Below are positions 1-9,613 of a stretch of DNA of 64,000 bases, piece by piece. The DNA comes from MPNO01 sp965205995 (GTDB taxonomy: Bacteria; Pseudomonadota; Alphaproteobacteria; MPNO01), in NCBI GenBank assembly GCA_965205995.1, contig OZ242200.1:1488001-1552000 (forward strand). Direction: 5' to 3'. The notes beneath the pieces are model-generated. The model was not told the origin of the DNA. It did no database searches and was given only the letters and a program-made list of their open reading frames with translations. A program made the translations under genes and the position numbers. The stretch's first letter is position 1; every line of letters begins with the position of its first letter.

Positions 1-449
1 CAGCCGCGGGGCCGGGCGCCGGTCGCCGCCTCGATTCGGTCGAAGACCCGCTTCACGGTCTCCCGCTCGGCCTCGGGTTCCATGAGGTGGAGGTAGCGCG
101 AGTTGCTCTCGTTGTGCCCCATGAACTCCCAGCCGAGCGCCTTGGCGTCCTCGACGATCTCTGGATAGTCGTCGCAGACCTCGCTGTTGAGGGCGACGGT
201 GCCGCGCACGCCATGGCGCTCGAGCACCTCCATGATGCGGAACACGCCGACCCGCGCGCCGTAGTCGCGGGGCGCCCAGTTGATGAGGTCGGGCGCCATG
301 CCGGTGCCGCCCGGAACGGGCTCGTTGAGCGGAAAGATCTCGATATTGGGGATCACCCATAGCGCCAGCCGGGCGCCGCCGGGCCAGGCAAGCTTCGGCC
401 GCCGGTTGATCGGGACATAAGGGAAGGGCCCGGTGCGGCTCGGTTCCAT
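1..449 (-). CDS. Polysaccharide deacetylase family protein (3' end outside window)
   Basis: The reading frame starts at an ATG preceded by GGGAGACGACC and runs off the left edge, so only the first 149 residues are visible. The start MEPSRTGPFPYVPINRRP, then a hydrophobic strand (LALWVIPNIE), a stretch VLERHGVRGTVALNSEVC and a WEFMGHNES segment, match the NodB-fold deacetylase group that includes PuuE/allantoinase-like proteins. The GHN segment is where this family usually carries a metal-binding histidine. Members act on N-acyl or cyclic amide substrates; the substrate here cannot be inferred. It is transcribed away from tyrS. Confidence 0.8.
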   Translation of the reverse strand, partial: MEPSRTGPFPYVPINRRPKLAWPGGARLALWVIPNIEIFPLNEPVPGGTGMAPDLINWAPRDYGARVGVFRIMEVLERHGVRGTVALNSEVCDDYPEIVEDAKALGWEFMGHNESNSRYLHLMEPEAERETVKRVFDRIEAATGARPRG

Positions 450-574
450 GGTCGTCTCCCTTTGTTTCTCGGACGGCTGGATGTTAAACCGGCCGGCGAA
501 GCGGGCGCCAACGGTTTCGGGCAGCGCGGCGGCTGTGCTAGAGCGTCGCCGCGCCGCGCCCTTTGGAGACAGCG

Positions 575-1831
575 ATGACCGGTCACAGCTCGGAGTTCCT
601 GAGAACCGTCGCCGAGCGCGGGTTCGTCCACCAATGCACCGACGCGCCGGGGCTCGACGCGGCTCTGGCCGAAGCTGTGCCGAAGCTCTGCTATATCGGC
701 TTCGACTGCACCGCGGACAGCCTCCATGTGGGCTCGCTGCTGCCGATCATGCTGCTGCGCTGGTGGCAGCAGGCCGGCCACAAGCCGATCGTGCTGATGG
801 GCGGCGGGACCACCAGGGTCGGCGACCCGTCGGGCAAGGACGAATCCCGCCAACTGCTCTCGGAAGAGCGTATCGCCGCCAACATGGACGGCATAAAGCG
901 GGTGTTCTCGCAGTTCCTCGCCTTCGGCGACGGTCCGACCGATGCGCTGATGATGAACAACGCGGACTGGCTCGACGGGCTTTCATACATCCCGTTCCTG
1001 CGCGATTACGGACGTCATTTCTCGGTCAACCGCATGCTGGGCTTCGATTCGGTCAGGCTGCGGCTCGACCGGGAACAGCCGCTGAGCTTCCTCGAATTCA
1101 ACTACATGGTGCTCCAGGCCTACGACTTTCTGGAGCTGAACCGGCGCACCGGCTGCATCCTGCAGATGGGCGGGTCCGACCAGTGGGGCAATATCGTCTC
1201 GGGTATCGAGCTGGCGCGGCGCACCGACGCGGCCTCCCTCTACGGCCTGACCTCGCCGCTGCTCGCCACCGCCTCGGGCGAGAAGATGGGCAAGACCGCG
1301 GGCGGCGCCGTCTGGCTCAACGCCGACCGCGTGAGCCCCTATGACTACTACCAGTTCTGGCGCAACGCCGCGGATGGCGATGTCGGCCGCTTCCTGCGGC
1401 TGTTCACGACGCTGCCGCTCGACGAGATCGCCCGGCTCGAAGCGCTGCGCGACGCCGAGATCAACGAGGCCAAGAAAGTGCTCGCCCGCGAGGCGACGGC
1501 GCTGTGCCACGGCGCCGGGGAGGCGGAGGGCGCCGAAGCAACCGCGCGCACCACGTTCGAGGACGGTGCGCTGGGCGCCGATCTGCCGCGCTATTCGCTC
1601 GACCGGGCCGAGCTGGAGGCAGGGATCGCGGCTTTCGAGCTGGTCGCGCGCGCGGGGCTCGCCGCGTCCAAAGCCGATGCCAGGCGGCTGATCCGGGGCG
1701 GCGGCGGGCGGCTCAACGACCGCGCCTTCGACAACGAGATGCAGACGGTCACGCTGGGCGACCTGACATCGGACGGGGTGATCAAGCTGTCCGCGGGCCG
1801 CAAGAGGCATGTGATCGTGACGCCCGGCTGA
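575..1831 (+). CDS. tyrS: Tyrosine--tRNA ligase
   Basis: Charges tRNA-Tyr with tyrosine in the cytoplasm. The 418-residue protein has the class I signature HVGS at residues 51-54, the KMGKT form of the KMSKS loop near residue 237, the tyrosine-binding stretch with GGSDQWGNI, and a C-terminal S4 RNA-binding domain (about residues 350-418). An in-frame TTG lies four codons upstream, but the ATG at 575 is preferred because GGAG sits 6-10 bases before it. Length and domain order are normal for bacterial TyrS. The gene stands alone, convergent with the AsmA-like gene. Confidence 0.97.
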   Translation: MTGHSSEFLRTVAERGFVHQCTDAPGLDAALAEAVPKLCYIGFDCTADSLHVGSLLPIMLLRWWQQAGHKPIVLMGGGTTRVGDPSGKDESRQLLSEERIAANMDGIKRVFSQFLAFGDGPTDALMMNNADWLDGLSYIPFLRDYGRHFSVNRMLGFDSVRLRLDREQPLSFLEFNYMVLQAYDFLELNRRTGCILQMGGSDQWGNIVSGIELARRTDAASLYGLTSPLLATASGEKMGKTAGGAVWLNADRVSPYDYYQFWRNAADGDVGRFLRLFTTLPLDEIARLEALRDAEINEAKKVLAREATALCHGAGEAEGAEATARTTFEDGALGADLPRYSLDRAELEAGIAAFELVARAGLAASKADARRLIRGGGGRLNDRAFDNEMQTVTLGDLTSDGVIKLSAGRKRHVIVTPG

Positions 1832-1853
1832 AGGCGTCCGCCCGGTCGCCCGG

Positions 1854-4800
1854 TCACCGGTCGGGCGGCGGCTCCGGCGGCAAATCCTCGCGCTCGGCCT
1901 CGAAGATCCGGAAGATGTTGCGCAACACGCCGGGCGTCAGCACGCCCAGCGGGTTCACGGTGAAGGACGGCTGTTCGATCTTGCCGCGGATCGCGAAGGG
2001 CGCGGCGAACAGGCCGCCGCCCTTCTCGCCGGAAAAGAGAATGCCGATGCCCGGCACCCCGCCGAGCGCCGCGTTGAGCGGATAGGCCGGCACCAGGGTG
2101 CCGTCGATGTCCAGGGTCTCGCCATCGACATCGATCGTGCCGCGGCCGGTCACGCCGAAACCGGTCCCGAACGCCCGCGCCTCCGAAAAGCGGATCGTCG
2201 AGCCGCTATGGGTGAAGGGGATGACGAGCGCCGTCACCCGGACCCCGCGCCCGCCGAGCTCCTGCGACAGGGAGCCGAGGGATGCCAGTTGAAGCGCCTG
2301 CACGAGCCTGGGCGCGCCGGTGAGCACGAAATCGCGGATGGTGAGCCTGCCTTCCCACTGCCCGGCCTCGTCGCCGGTGAGGCGCTTCGCCGACACGGCG
2401 AGGCGGCCGCCGCGAACCCATTTCGTCTCGCCCACCAGGCCGAACATCTCACCGGCATCCATGCTGGTCGCCTGAAGCCGTCCGTCGCCTTCGCGCGGGC
2501 GGTAGCTGAGGTCAAAGCGCATTCCATTGGGGAATCGGGCGGAAAGGTCGATCGCCTGCCAGCCCCCTTCCCGATACCGGGCGTTGAGCGTTGCGTTCTC
2601 GACCGAGCGGCCGCGGGTCAGCAGCACGCGGTCGATTTGCGCGGCGATGCGAAGCGGCGGCAGGGATGTCCCGCCCGCCCGGCCCGTCAGGCGCTGGATC
2701 GGCGCGGCGTTGAAGAGCCGGGCACGGGCGTCGATGGTCCAGCCCTCCGCCTCGTCGATCGCCAGCTTGCCCGCGAGGTCGAAGCGGTCGGGGACGACGA
2801 GGCTGTCGATGTCCACCTTGCGGATGCTCCCGCGGTCGAGCCTCATTTGGCCCGCCGCCCGGAGATCGCCGGCGACGAGCTCCTTGATTCGGATCGTCCG
2901 CGCCCGGCCGGCCTCGAACGCGACCTCGAACGCCGCCTTTCCCGCCACGCCGGGGGGTTTCCACCACTCGAGCGGCGGCAGGGCGAACTCCGCTTCGGCT
3001 GCGTCCAGCGTGCCGGTGGCGCGCGCCGCGCCGCCGGAGAACACCGCATAGGCGGCCTCGACCGTGAGCGGGCCTTTGACGAGGGGGGCGAGCGTGACGC
3101 CCAGGCGCTTCCGGTCGGCCTCGGTCAGCCGCGCGCGAACCGTAAAGCGACGGCGCGGCTCCTCGGTCCCGGAAAAATCCTCGCGCCAGCCGACGACGGC
3201 GGAGACGCCGGAAAGACGGGCCTTTCCATCGATATTCATGCCCCGGTTGTCGAGCGTGAAGCGAAGCGTTCCATCGGTCAGGTCCCGATCGAGAAATACC
3301 CCGTCGGCGGCCGCGCGCGTAAGCGTCCCCGATGCGCCGAGCGTCGTATCCTCCAGCGCCAACGCATCGATCAGCGGGAAGCTTCCCTCGATCCGCATCG
3401 CCAGCCGGCCCCGGACCCGGCCGGGACCGAGACCGATCCTGGAGGCGTAGCCGAGGCGCGGATGATCGAGCACCGAGAGCGCCGTCGCGACGGGCCCGGT
3501 GATCCGGGCCGCCAATTCCAATTGCGCCTGGTCGGCCGAGAGCCCGGTAATGTCGATCCGGCCGTCATCCAGGAGGAGATCGGAAACCCGCCCCCCATCG
3601 ACGGCGATCCGCACCCGGTCGCGGTCGATGGTGACGGACCCGCGGGCTTCGGTGATGGGCGGCAGCGGTTTGAGGTAATGCAGGGTCGCCCGCGTGAGTC
3701 CGAGCGTCACCTTGACGCGCTCGATCTTCGCCCCACCGTCGGGAAAGGACGCGGCGAGTTCGGCGGCGAGACCGCGGACCTCGCCCTGGTTGAGATTGGC
3801 GGTCAGCCACCGGCGCGCGCCCTTCGCCACCCCCTCGGGCCAGTACTGCCCGAGCGCCGACATCGTCATCCCGTCGAGCTTCGCACGCGCCTTCAACCGC
3901 GGCGTCCCGTCGAGCCCGGCGAGCGTGCCGGTCATCGAAAGCCTCGGCTTGCCCAGATCGATGTCCAGCTTGTCGATTTCGACCGACCGGTCGGCGGCGC
4001 CGTAGCGCCCGTTGAGCACCAGCGACCGGATGTCATAGCGGTGGCCGGCGAGCGCCGCGGGGCGCAACGTGCCCGCGCCGCCGCTTACGGTGAAGCGCGC
4101 GTCCTCGATGCTGCCGCCGGCTCCGGACGTCGCCTCGATATGACCCTGGAGGGGGAGGGAGATGCCGCCGAGATCGGGGAGCCCGGGGAACCAGCCGGCC
4201 AGTGTCGCGGCAAGGCGGCTGGGAACGAGGCCGCGAAAGTCGAGCGCGACATGCGTCGTTCGGTCGGCGAGCCGGTACTCGGCCGTCCCGCCCAGCGAGA
4301 GCCGCTTGTCGCCGGACCAGCCGTCGAGATCGAAAACGCAGACGATCGCCCGCTCCAGGCGCTCGAAATCGACCGATACCCGATCCGGGCTCATGCGCAG
4401 CCCGAGCAGCCGGTCGTCCAGCGAGACCGAGGCGCGGTGGATCGCGATACGGTCGAGTTTCCTCAACAGGCTGTTGCCGGAACCGCCCGCATTGCCGGAC
4501 TCGAACAAAGTGAGGGATTTGCCGCCCTCCCCGACCAGGCCGATGCTCAGCGTGCCGTCTTTGCGCCTGACCACCGCAACCCCGGCGTCGCTCAGCCTGA
4601 TCGTCTTGAGCACCAGCTTGCCGTCGAGCAGCGCCGGCAGCGACAACCCGATGGAGATCTCCGGAATCCGGGCGACCACACCCCCGTCCTCGCCGCGCAG
4701 CTCGGCGTCGGACATCACCAGGTCGAGCGGGCGCCTTGTGCCGCCCCAGGTCAGCATCAGGTCGGAGAAGGCGATGCGGTGGGGCAGGTCGAGCGCGGCG

Positions 4801-4946
4801 AGCCGTTCCTCCACATAGGGTTTGAGAAAGCCGAGGGAGACCGGGCCTTCGGACAATTTCCACACGCCGTAGAGGGCCAGACTCACCACCGTGAGGACGC
4901 AGAGGACGGCGACATCGAGGCCGATACGGGACAGTCGGCGCATCAT
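1854..4946 (-). CDS. YhdP/AsmA-like envelope protein (DUF3971 and AsmA-like C-terminal region)
   Basis: A 1030-residue protein with one N-terminal membrane helix (about residues 10-30) and a very long periplasmic part of repeated beta-strand segments. The layout matches the DUF3971/YhdP branch of the AsmA-like superfamily, whose characterised members form long grooved rods thought to carry phospholipids between inner and outer membranes. The C-terminus has the typical AsmA-like end (GTIDVDGETLDIDGTLVPAY, then FAIRGKIEQPSFTVNPLG) and a proline/acid-rich tail. It is divergent from glnE, with 72 bases between the starts. No catalytic residues are expected in this family. Confidence 0.88.
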   Translation of the reverse strand: MMRRLSRIGLDVAVLCVLTVVSLALYGVWKLSEGPVSLGFLKPYVEERLAALDLPHRIAFSDLMLTWGGTRRPLDLVMSDAELRGEDGGVVARIPEISIGLSLPALLDGKLVLKTIRLSDAGVAVVRRKDGTLSIGLVGEGGKSLTLFESGNAGGSGNSLLRKLDRIAIHRASVSLDDRLLGLRMSPDRVSVDFERLERAIVCVFDLDGWSGDKRLSLGGTAEYRLADRTTHVALDFRGLVPSRLAATLAGWFPGLPDLGGISLPLQGHIEATSGAGGSIEDARFTVSGGAGTLRPAALAGHRYDIRSLVLNGRYGAADRSVEIDKLDIDLGKPRLSMTGTLAGLDGTPRLKARAKLDGMTMSALGQYWPEGVAKGARRWLTANLNQGEVRGLAAELAASFPDGGAKIERVKVTLGLTRATLHYLKPLPPITEARGSVTIDRDRVRIAVDGGRVSDLLLDDGRIDITGLSADQAQLELAARITGPVATALSVLDHPRLGYASRIGLGPGRVRGRLAMRIEGSFPLIDALALEDTTLGASGTLTRAAADGVFLDRDLTDGTLRFTLDNRGMNIDGKARLSGVSAVVGWREDFSGTEEPRRRFTVRARLTEADRKRLGVTLAPLVKGPLTVEAAYAVFSGGAARATGTLDAAEAEFALPPLEWWKPPGVAGKAAFEVAFEAGRARTIRIKELVAGDLRAAGQMRLDRGSIRKVDIDSLVVPDRFDLAGKLAIDEAEGWTIDARARLFNAAPIQRLTGRAGGTSLPPLRIAAQIDRVLLTRGRSVENATLNARYREGGWQAIDLSARFPNGMRFDLSYRPREGDGRLQATSMDAGEMFGLVGETKWVRGGRLAVSAKRLTGDEAGQWEGRLTIRDFVLTGAPRLVQALQLASLGSLSQELGGRGVRVTALVIPFTHSGSTIRFSEARAFGTGFGVTGRGTIDVDGETLDIDGTLVPAYPLNAALGGVPGIGILFSGEKGGGLFAAPFAIRGKIEQPSFTVNPLGVLTPGVLRNIFRIFEAEREDLPPEPPPDR

Positions 4947-5018
4947 GGCAGGGCACGGCCCGCTTGACCGGGCAGGATCGGCGGCACAGTTTCGCCCAGC
5001 CTCCCCAGCGACGGAGAA

Positions 5019-8000
5019 ATGCGCTTGACGCGAATCGCGAGCGAGTTGATCGCCGACATCGGAGCCATGCCCCCGCCGGCGAGCGCGGCGGCCGCCGAGC
5101 TCGCCTTCGAACGCTGGGAAGAGGCCGCGGCGGAGGCCCCGCCGGAGACCGCGAGGCGCGCCCGCGCGCTCGCCGCCGACCCGGCCGCGCGGTCAGTGCT
5201 GGCGTCGATGTTCGGAAACAGCCCCTTTCTCACCCAATGTGCCATCCGCGATATCGCATTCGCCTGTGATTTGCTCGCCGAAGGCGTGCAGGCGGCGTGG
5301 GACCGGACGATGACGGCGCTCGATTGCATTGGGCCGCACGATGCCGGCACGGAAGAGATAATGTCGGCGCTTCGCATCGCCAAGAGAAGAACCTCGCTCG
5401 CCACCGCCGTCGCCGACCTCGGCGGCGTCTGGCCGGTCGAGGTTGTGTGCGCCCGACTCTCTGACTTCGCCCAGCGGGCGCTGACGATCGCCGCCGACCA
5501 CCTGCTCGCCGGGGCGGCGGCGGCGGGCGACATCGTGCTGCCTGCACCGGACGATCCGTCGCTCGCCTCCGGATGGATCGTGCTCGGCATGGGGAAGCTC
5601 GGCGGGCGGGAGCTCAACTACTCGAGCGATATCGACCTGATCGTGCTCTATGACGGCGCGCTGATCGAATACACCGGCAGGACCAGCCTTCAACAATGCA
5701 TGATCCGCCTCACCCAGAGCCTGGTCAAGGTGATGGCCGAACGCACCAGCGACGGCTACGTCTTCCGCACCGACCTCAGGCTGCGCCCCGATCCGGGATC
5801 GACGCCGGTCGCGGTCGCCACCCGGGCGGCCGAGATCTACTACGAGAGCGCCGGCCAGAACTGGGAACGGGCGGCGATGATCAAGGCCCGCCCGGTCGCC
5901 GGCGACATCGTGGCGGGAGAGGCGTTTCTCGAAATGTTGCGGCCGTTCATCTGGCGCAAGAGCCTCGATTTCTTCGCCATCCAGGACATCCATTCGATCA
6001 AGCGCCAGATCAACGCCCAGCGCGGCGGCTCCACGATGGAAGTCGCCGGGCACGACATCAAGCTCGGCCGCGGCGGCATCCGCGAGATCGAGTTCTTCGC
6101 GCAGACCCAGCAGCTCATCTGGGGCGGGCGCGACCCTTCGCTGAGGCTGCGCGCGACCTGCGACGCGCTGCGCGCGCTGGCCGGCACGGGTCTTCTCGAA
6201 TCCATCGTTAGCAGCCGGCTGATCCGGGCATACCGGTTCCACCGCCGGCTGGAGAACCGCTTGCAGATGGTCGACGATCAGCAGACCCACAGCCTGCCGG
6301 AGGACGAGGCGGAGCTGCGCCGCATCGCCCTCATGATGGGGTATGCGGACCGGCCCGGCTTCGAGGCCGCGCTGCTCGAGGAGCTGCGCGCGGTCGAATC
6401 GCACTACGCCGTCCTGTTCGAGAAGACCCCCGACCTCTCGGGGCCAGGCAACCTGGTCTTCACCGGCGCGGACGACGACCCGGAAACGCTGGAGACCCTG
6501 GCGCGGCTGGGCTTCAGGGAGCCGAGCCGGGTCGCGGAACGCATTCGCGTCTGGCATCACGGCCGCTACAACTCGACCCGCAGCGCGCGGGCGCGCGAAT
6601 TGCTGACCGAGCTTGTTCCGACGGTTCTGGAAACCCTGTCGACCACCAACGACCCGGACGCCGCACTGCTCAGATTCGACGACTTCCTGCGGACGCTTCC
6701 GGCCGGGGTGCACGTCCTCTCCCTGTTCACCAACAACCCGGCCCTGCTCGGGCTGCTCGCCAAGATCATGGGAAGCGCGCCCCGTCTCGCGGACTGGCTC
6801 AGCCGCCACCCGATCATGCTGGAAGGCGTGCTGCAGCCCGCGTCGCTCGACTTCAACGCCGGCAGCGACCGGCTGACCGCCGACCTCGAAGGGGCGCTCG
6901 GCGAAGTGTATTACTACGAGGAAAAGCTCGACATCTGCCGCTACTGGAACAACGCCCACGTCTTCGAGATCGGCGTGCAGATGCTGGACGGCCGGATCGA
7001 CGGGGCGGATGCGGGCCGGCCGCTGGCCGATCTCGCCACTTCCTGCGTGCGCGCCCTGCTGCCCGCGACCGCGCGCGAGTTCGCGCGCGAACACGGCGCG
7101 GTGCCGGACAGCGCCTTCGCCGTGCTCGGTTTCGGCAAGCTCGGCGGGCGGGAGCTTACCACCGAGTCGGACCTCGACCTCCTCTTCCTCTACGAGACCG
7201 GGGACGAACATGCCGAATCGGACGGATCGCGCCCGCTGCCCTGCCAGACCTACTACGCCCGGCTGTGCCAGCGTTTCATCGGCGCCATGTCCGCGCCGAC
7301 CAACGAAGGGAAGCTCTACGAGGTCGACATGCGGCTGCGCCCGGCCGGCGCGTCGGGGCCGATCGCCACCTCCCTCGCGGCGTTCACGCGCTATCAAAAC
7401 GAAGATGCCTGGACCTGGGAGCACCTGGCGCTGACCCGCGCCCGGGTGATCGCGGCGCCCGCGGCTTTCGCCGCGCGCATCGAGCGAACCATCGCCTCCG
7501 TCCTGACCCGGGAGCGCGATCCCGACCGGCTGGTCTGCGCGGTGGCCAACATGCGGGAGAGAATGGAGGGCGAGCTCGCGGTCGACGACTTCTGGTCGAT
7601 CAAGCGGTTTCGCGGCGGCATGATCGACATCGAGTTCATCGCCCAGTATCTCCAGCTTCGCCACGCCGGCAGACACCCCGACATGCTGTCGACCAACACC
7701 ACCGACGCGCTCGAACGGCTCGCCGGGGCGGGCTGCCTGGAACCGTCCGTCGCCGACGAGTTGATCGAGGCGATGACCCTGTGGCGGCGGCTGCAGGGGA
7801 TCGTCCGCCTCGCCTTCGGCGCCGGTGTGGCGGGCCGCCGTGAATCGCCGGCCCTGCAGGAATTCGTCGCCCGCGCGCTGGGCGCGGCGGACTACGCGGC
7901 GCTGGAGAAGACGAGCCTCGCTTTCGCCGCCCGGTCCCGGCGGCATTTCGAGGACATCGTCGCCCGACCGGCGGCGGCGCTGATGGCCGCAAGCGACACC

Positions 8001-8024
8001 GCGACAGGAAAGGATCGCCGATGA
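5019..8024 (+). CDS. glnE: Bifunctional glutamine synthetase adenylyltransferase/deadenylase
   Basis: Adds and removes AMP on glutamine synthetase in response to nitrogen status, through the PII protein. The 1001-residue protein has the two-lobed family architecture: a first nucleotidyltransferase domain with GKLGGRELNYSSDIDL (from about residue 190) and a second with GKLGGRELTTESDLDL (from about residue 705), joined by the helical regulatory part. Both lobes keep the paired aspartates (DID, DLD) that bind metal, so both activities should be intact. The GGAG before the ATG is only two bases away, so a start slightly downstream is possible. The stop overlaps the start of bcp by four bases. Confidence 0.96.
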   Translation: MRLTRIASELIADIGAMPPPASAAAAELAFERWEEAAAEAPPETARRARALAADPAARSVLASMFGNSPFLTQCAIRDIAFACDLLAEGVQAAWDRTMTALDCIGPHDAGTEEIMSALRIAKRRTSLATAVADLGGVWPVEVVCARLSDFAQRALTIAADHLLAGAAAAGDIVLPAPDDPSLASGWIVLGMGKLGGRELNYSSDIDLIVLYDGALIEYTGRTSLQQCMIRLTQSLVKVMAERTSDGYVFRTDLRLRPDPGSTPVAVATRAAEIYYESAGQNWERAAMIKARPVAGDIVAGEAFLEMLRPFIWRKSLDFFAIQDIHSIKRQINAQRGGSTMEVAGHDIKLGRGGIREIEFFAQTQQLIWGGRDPSLRLRATCDALRALAGTGLLESIVSSRLIRAYRFHRRLENRLQMVDDQQTHSLPEDEAELRRIALMMGYADRPGFEAALLEELRAVESHYAVLFEKTPDLSGPGNLVFTGADDDPETLETLARLGFREPSRVAERIRVWHHGRYNSTRSARARELLTELVPTVLETLSTTNDPDAALLRFDDFLRTLPAGVHVLSLFTNNPALLGLLAKIMGSAPRLADWLSRHPIMLEGVLQPASLDFNAGSDRLTADLEGALGEVYYYEEKLDICRYWNNAHVFEIGVQMLDGRIDGADAGRPLADLATSCVRALLPATAREFAREHGAVPDSAFAVLGFGKLGGRELTTESDLDLLFLYETGDEHAESDGSRPLPCQTYYARLCQRFIGAMSAPTNEGKLYEVDMRLRPAGASGPIATSLAAFTRYQNEDAWTWEHLALTRARVIAAPAAFAARIERTIASVLTRERDPDRLVCAVANMRERMEGELAVDDFWSIKRFRGGMIDIEFIAQYLQLRHAGRHPDMLSTNTTDALERLAGAGCLEPSVADELIEAMTLWRRLQGIVRLAFGAGVAGRRESPALQEFVARALGAADYAALEKTSLAFAARSRRHFEDIVARPAAALMAASDTATGKDRR

Positions 8025-8485
8025 CAGTGGAGATCGGACAGCGCGCACCGGATTTCGAGATGGCGACCGATGGCGGCGGGACCGTCTCGCTCGCCGGCCT
8101 CGCCGGCAGCAAGGTCGTGCTCTACTTCTACCCGAAGGACGACACGGCGGGATGCACCAAGGAAGCCTGCGGGTTCCGCGATTCGCATCCCGCCTTCACC
8201 GGGCTCGACGCCGCGGTGATCGGCGTATCGAAGGACAGCGTCGCCAAGCACGACAGGTTCAAGGCGAAGCACGATCTGCCCTTCACGCTCGCCGCCGATC
8301 TCGATGGCAGCGTCTGCGACAGCTACGGGATTTGGGTCGAGAAATCCATGTACGGGCGGAAATATATGGGAATCGAGCGCGCGACCTTCCTGATCGACGA
8401 AACCGGCATGGTGCGCAGGATCTGGCGCAAGGTCAGGGTCAACGGGCATGTCGAGAGCGTGCTCGAAGCCGTCGAGTCGCTGTGA
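8021..8485 (+). CDS. bcp: Thioredoxin-dependent thiol peroxidase (peroxiredoxin Q/BCP)
   Basis: Reduces peroxides using a peroxidatic cysteine recycled by thioredoxin. The 154-residue protein shows the BCP motif DDTAGCTKEACGFRD with C45 as peroxidatic and C50 as resolving cysteine, the same positions as in E. coli BCP, within a thioredoxin fold. Its ATG overlaps the glnE stop (ATGA), so the two are translationally coupled; glnE-bcp adjacency is common in alphaproteobacteria. Downstream lies a short tandem repeat and the convergent pseudoprotease gene. Confidence 0.96.
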   Translation: MTVEIGQRAPDFEMATDGGGTVSLAGLAGSKVVLYFYPKDDTAGCTKEACGFRDSHPAFTGLDAAVIGVSKDSVAKHDRFKAKHDLPFTLAADLDGSVCDSYGIWVEKSMYGRKYMGIERATFLIDETGMVRRIWRKVRVNGHVESVLEAVESL

Positions 8486-8495
8486 CCCCCCAGGC

Positions 8496-8534
8496 GGGCG
8501 CTCGGTGCGGGCGCTCGGTGCGGGCGCTCAGTGC
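8496..8534. repeat. Three tandem copies of a 13-bp GC-rich unit
   Basis: The unit gggcgctcggtgc is repeated three times head to tail, with one change (cgg to cag) in the third copy, followed by a partial fourth copy. The array lies between convergent bcp and the trypsin/PDZ-like gene. The changed base in copy three creates the TGA stop of the minus-strand gene. Confidence 0.85.
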
Positions 8535-9547
8535 GGGCGCGGCAGTTTGAGATAGCCGTAACGGTTGCCCGAGCGCACGCGTATCGACAGCACGTCGTCG
8601 TCCCTGAGCACGGTCAGGCGGATTTCCTCCCCCGGCTCCCCGGCGGCCCAGATCGTCCGGTAATATTCCGGCAGCCCGGACACCGCGACGCCTTCGACGG
8701 AGAGGATGAAGTCGCCCGGCTGCATGCCGTATTGGTCGCCGGGCCCGTTGGCGGCAACGCCGGTGACCACCAGCCGGTCGTCCGACTCGGCGACATAGGC
8801 GCCGAGCCAGGGGCGCGGCGCGCGGAGCGCCCGCCCGGTACGCACCATGTCGCCGCGGATCGGCGCCAGCAGGTCGATCGGCACGAACAGATTGCCGGGC
8901 ACCGTCTCGCCACCGTCGAGCGAATGCTCGACATAGAGCGACCCGCAGCCCACCAGGCTGCCCGAGGCGTCGATCAGGGCGGCGCCGCCCCAATAGGGGT
9001 GGACGGGGATGGTGCAGATCGCCTCGTCGAGCATGTATTCCCAGGATCCCGCGAACTCGCGCACCACCGCCACCTCGCCCTCGATCGCGTGCTTCATGCC
9101 GCCGAACGAGGCGATGACCACCGGATCCTTCGCCGAAACCTCCCGCGACCGGCCGATCGCCACCGGCCGGGCATCGACCGCCTCGTCCGCGCGCACCAGG
9201 CCCAACCCGGTCTCGTGGTCGTAGGCGACCGGGCTCGCCGCCACGGTTCGTCCGGCATTGTCGGTGAGGGCGATCGTCTCCGCCTCGGAGATCAGATAGC
9301 CGATCGTCAGCACCAGCCCGTCCTCGCCGATCAGCACGCCGTTGCCCTCGCGCTCGGTGCCGAGGATGGTCGCGGTGAAGGCGCTTGAGGGCACCTCGGC
9401 GCGGAGCCGGAAAATCGCGCCCAGAACCCGGTCGAGGTCATAGGCGAGCCGCGTCCGGTCGGGGCGTTTGGCACCCATCAGCGCGGGATGGACGATGTCG
9501 AGAACGCCGTCCGGCCGGTGCCCGTTGGCGCGCTGGATCCCTGACAT
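8528..9547 (-). CDS. Trypsin-like/PDZ protein lacking the protease triad (predicted pseudoprotease)
   Basis: A 339-residue protein with the layout of an HtrA/DegP-type S1C protease: a trypsin-like domain (about residues 45-225) and a C-terminal PDZ domain (about 250-330, with GDQYGMQPGDFILSVEGVAV). The three catalytic positions are all replaced when lined up with the family: TNNHVV reads TIGYLI (His to Tyr84), TDLAVL reads TGLGLV (Asp to Gly114), and GNSGGP reads PYWGGA (Ser to Trp186). No signal peptide is visible, so it may be cytoplasmic. The assignment rests on conserved spacing and the PDZ domain; a binding or chaperone role is inference. Confidence 0.8.
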   Translation of the reverse strand: MSGIQRANGHRPDGVLDIVHPALMGAKRPDRTRLAYDLDRVLGAIFRLRAEVPSSAFTATILGTEREGNGVLIGEDGLVLTIGYLISEAETIALTDNAGRTVAASPVAYDHETGLGLVRADEAVDARPVAIGRSREVSAKDPVVIASFGGMKHAIEGEVAVVREFAGSWEYMLDEAICTIPVHPYWGGAALIDASGSLVGCGSLYVEHSLDGGETVPGNLFVPIDLLAPIRGDMVRTGRALRAPRPWLGAYVAESDDRLVVTGVAANGPGDQYGMQPGDFILSVEGVAVSGLPEYYRTIWAAGEPGEEIRLTVLRDDDVLSIRVRSGNRYGYLKLPRPH

Positions 9548-9613
9548 GATGTTCCGATCGGTTGGGGAGCCCAGGCGAGGCTAACCGCTCGCTCCGGCCG
9601 ACACAACGCGGCG

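Noticed and set aside
2208..4967. A 919-codon open frame opposite the AsmA-like gene
   Set aside because: It is the antisense shadow of a GC-rich gene; its composition is Arg/Gly/Pro-rich with no domain, and the minus strand encodes a recognisable AsmA-like protein.
5193..8048. A 951-codon open frame opposite glnE
   Set aside because: Antisense shadow; glnE motifs are clear on the plus strand.
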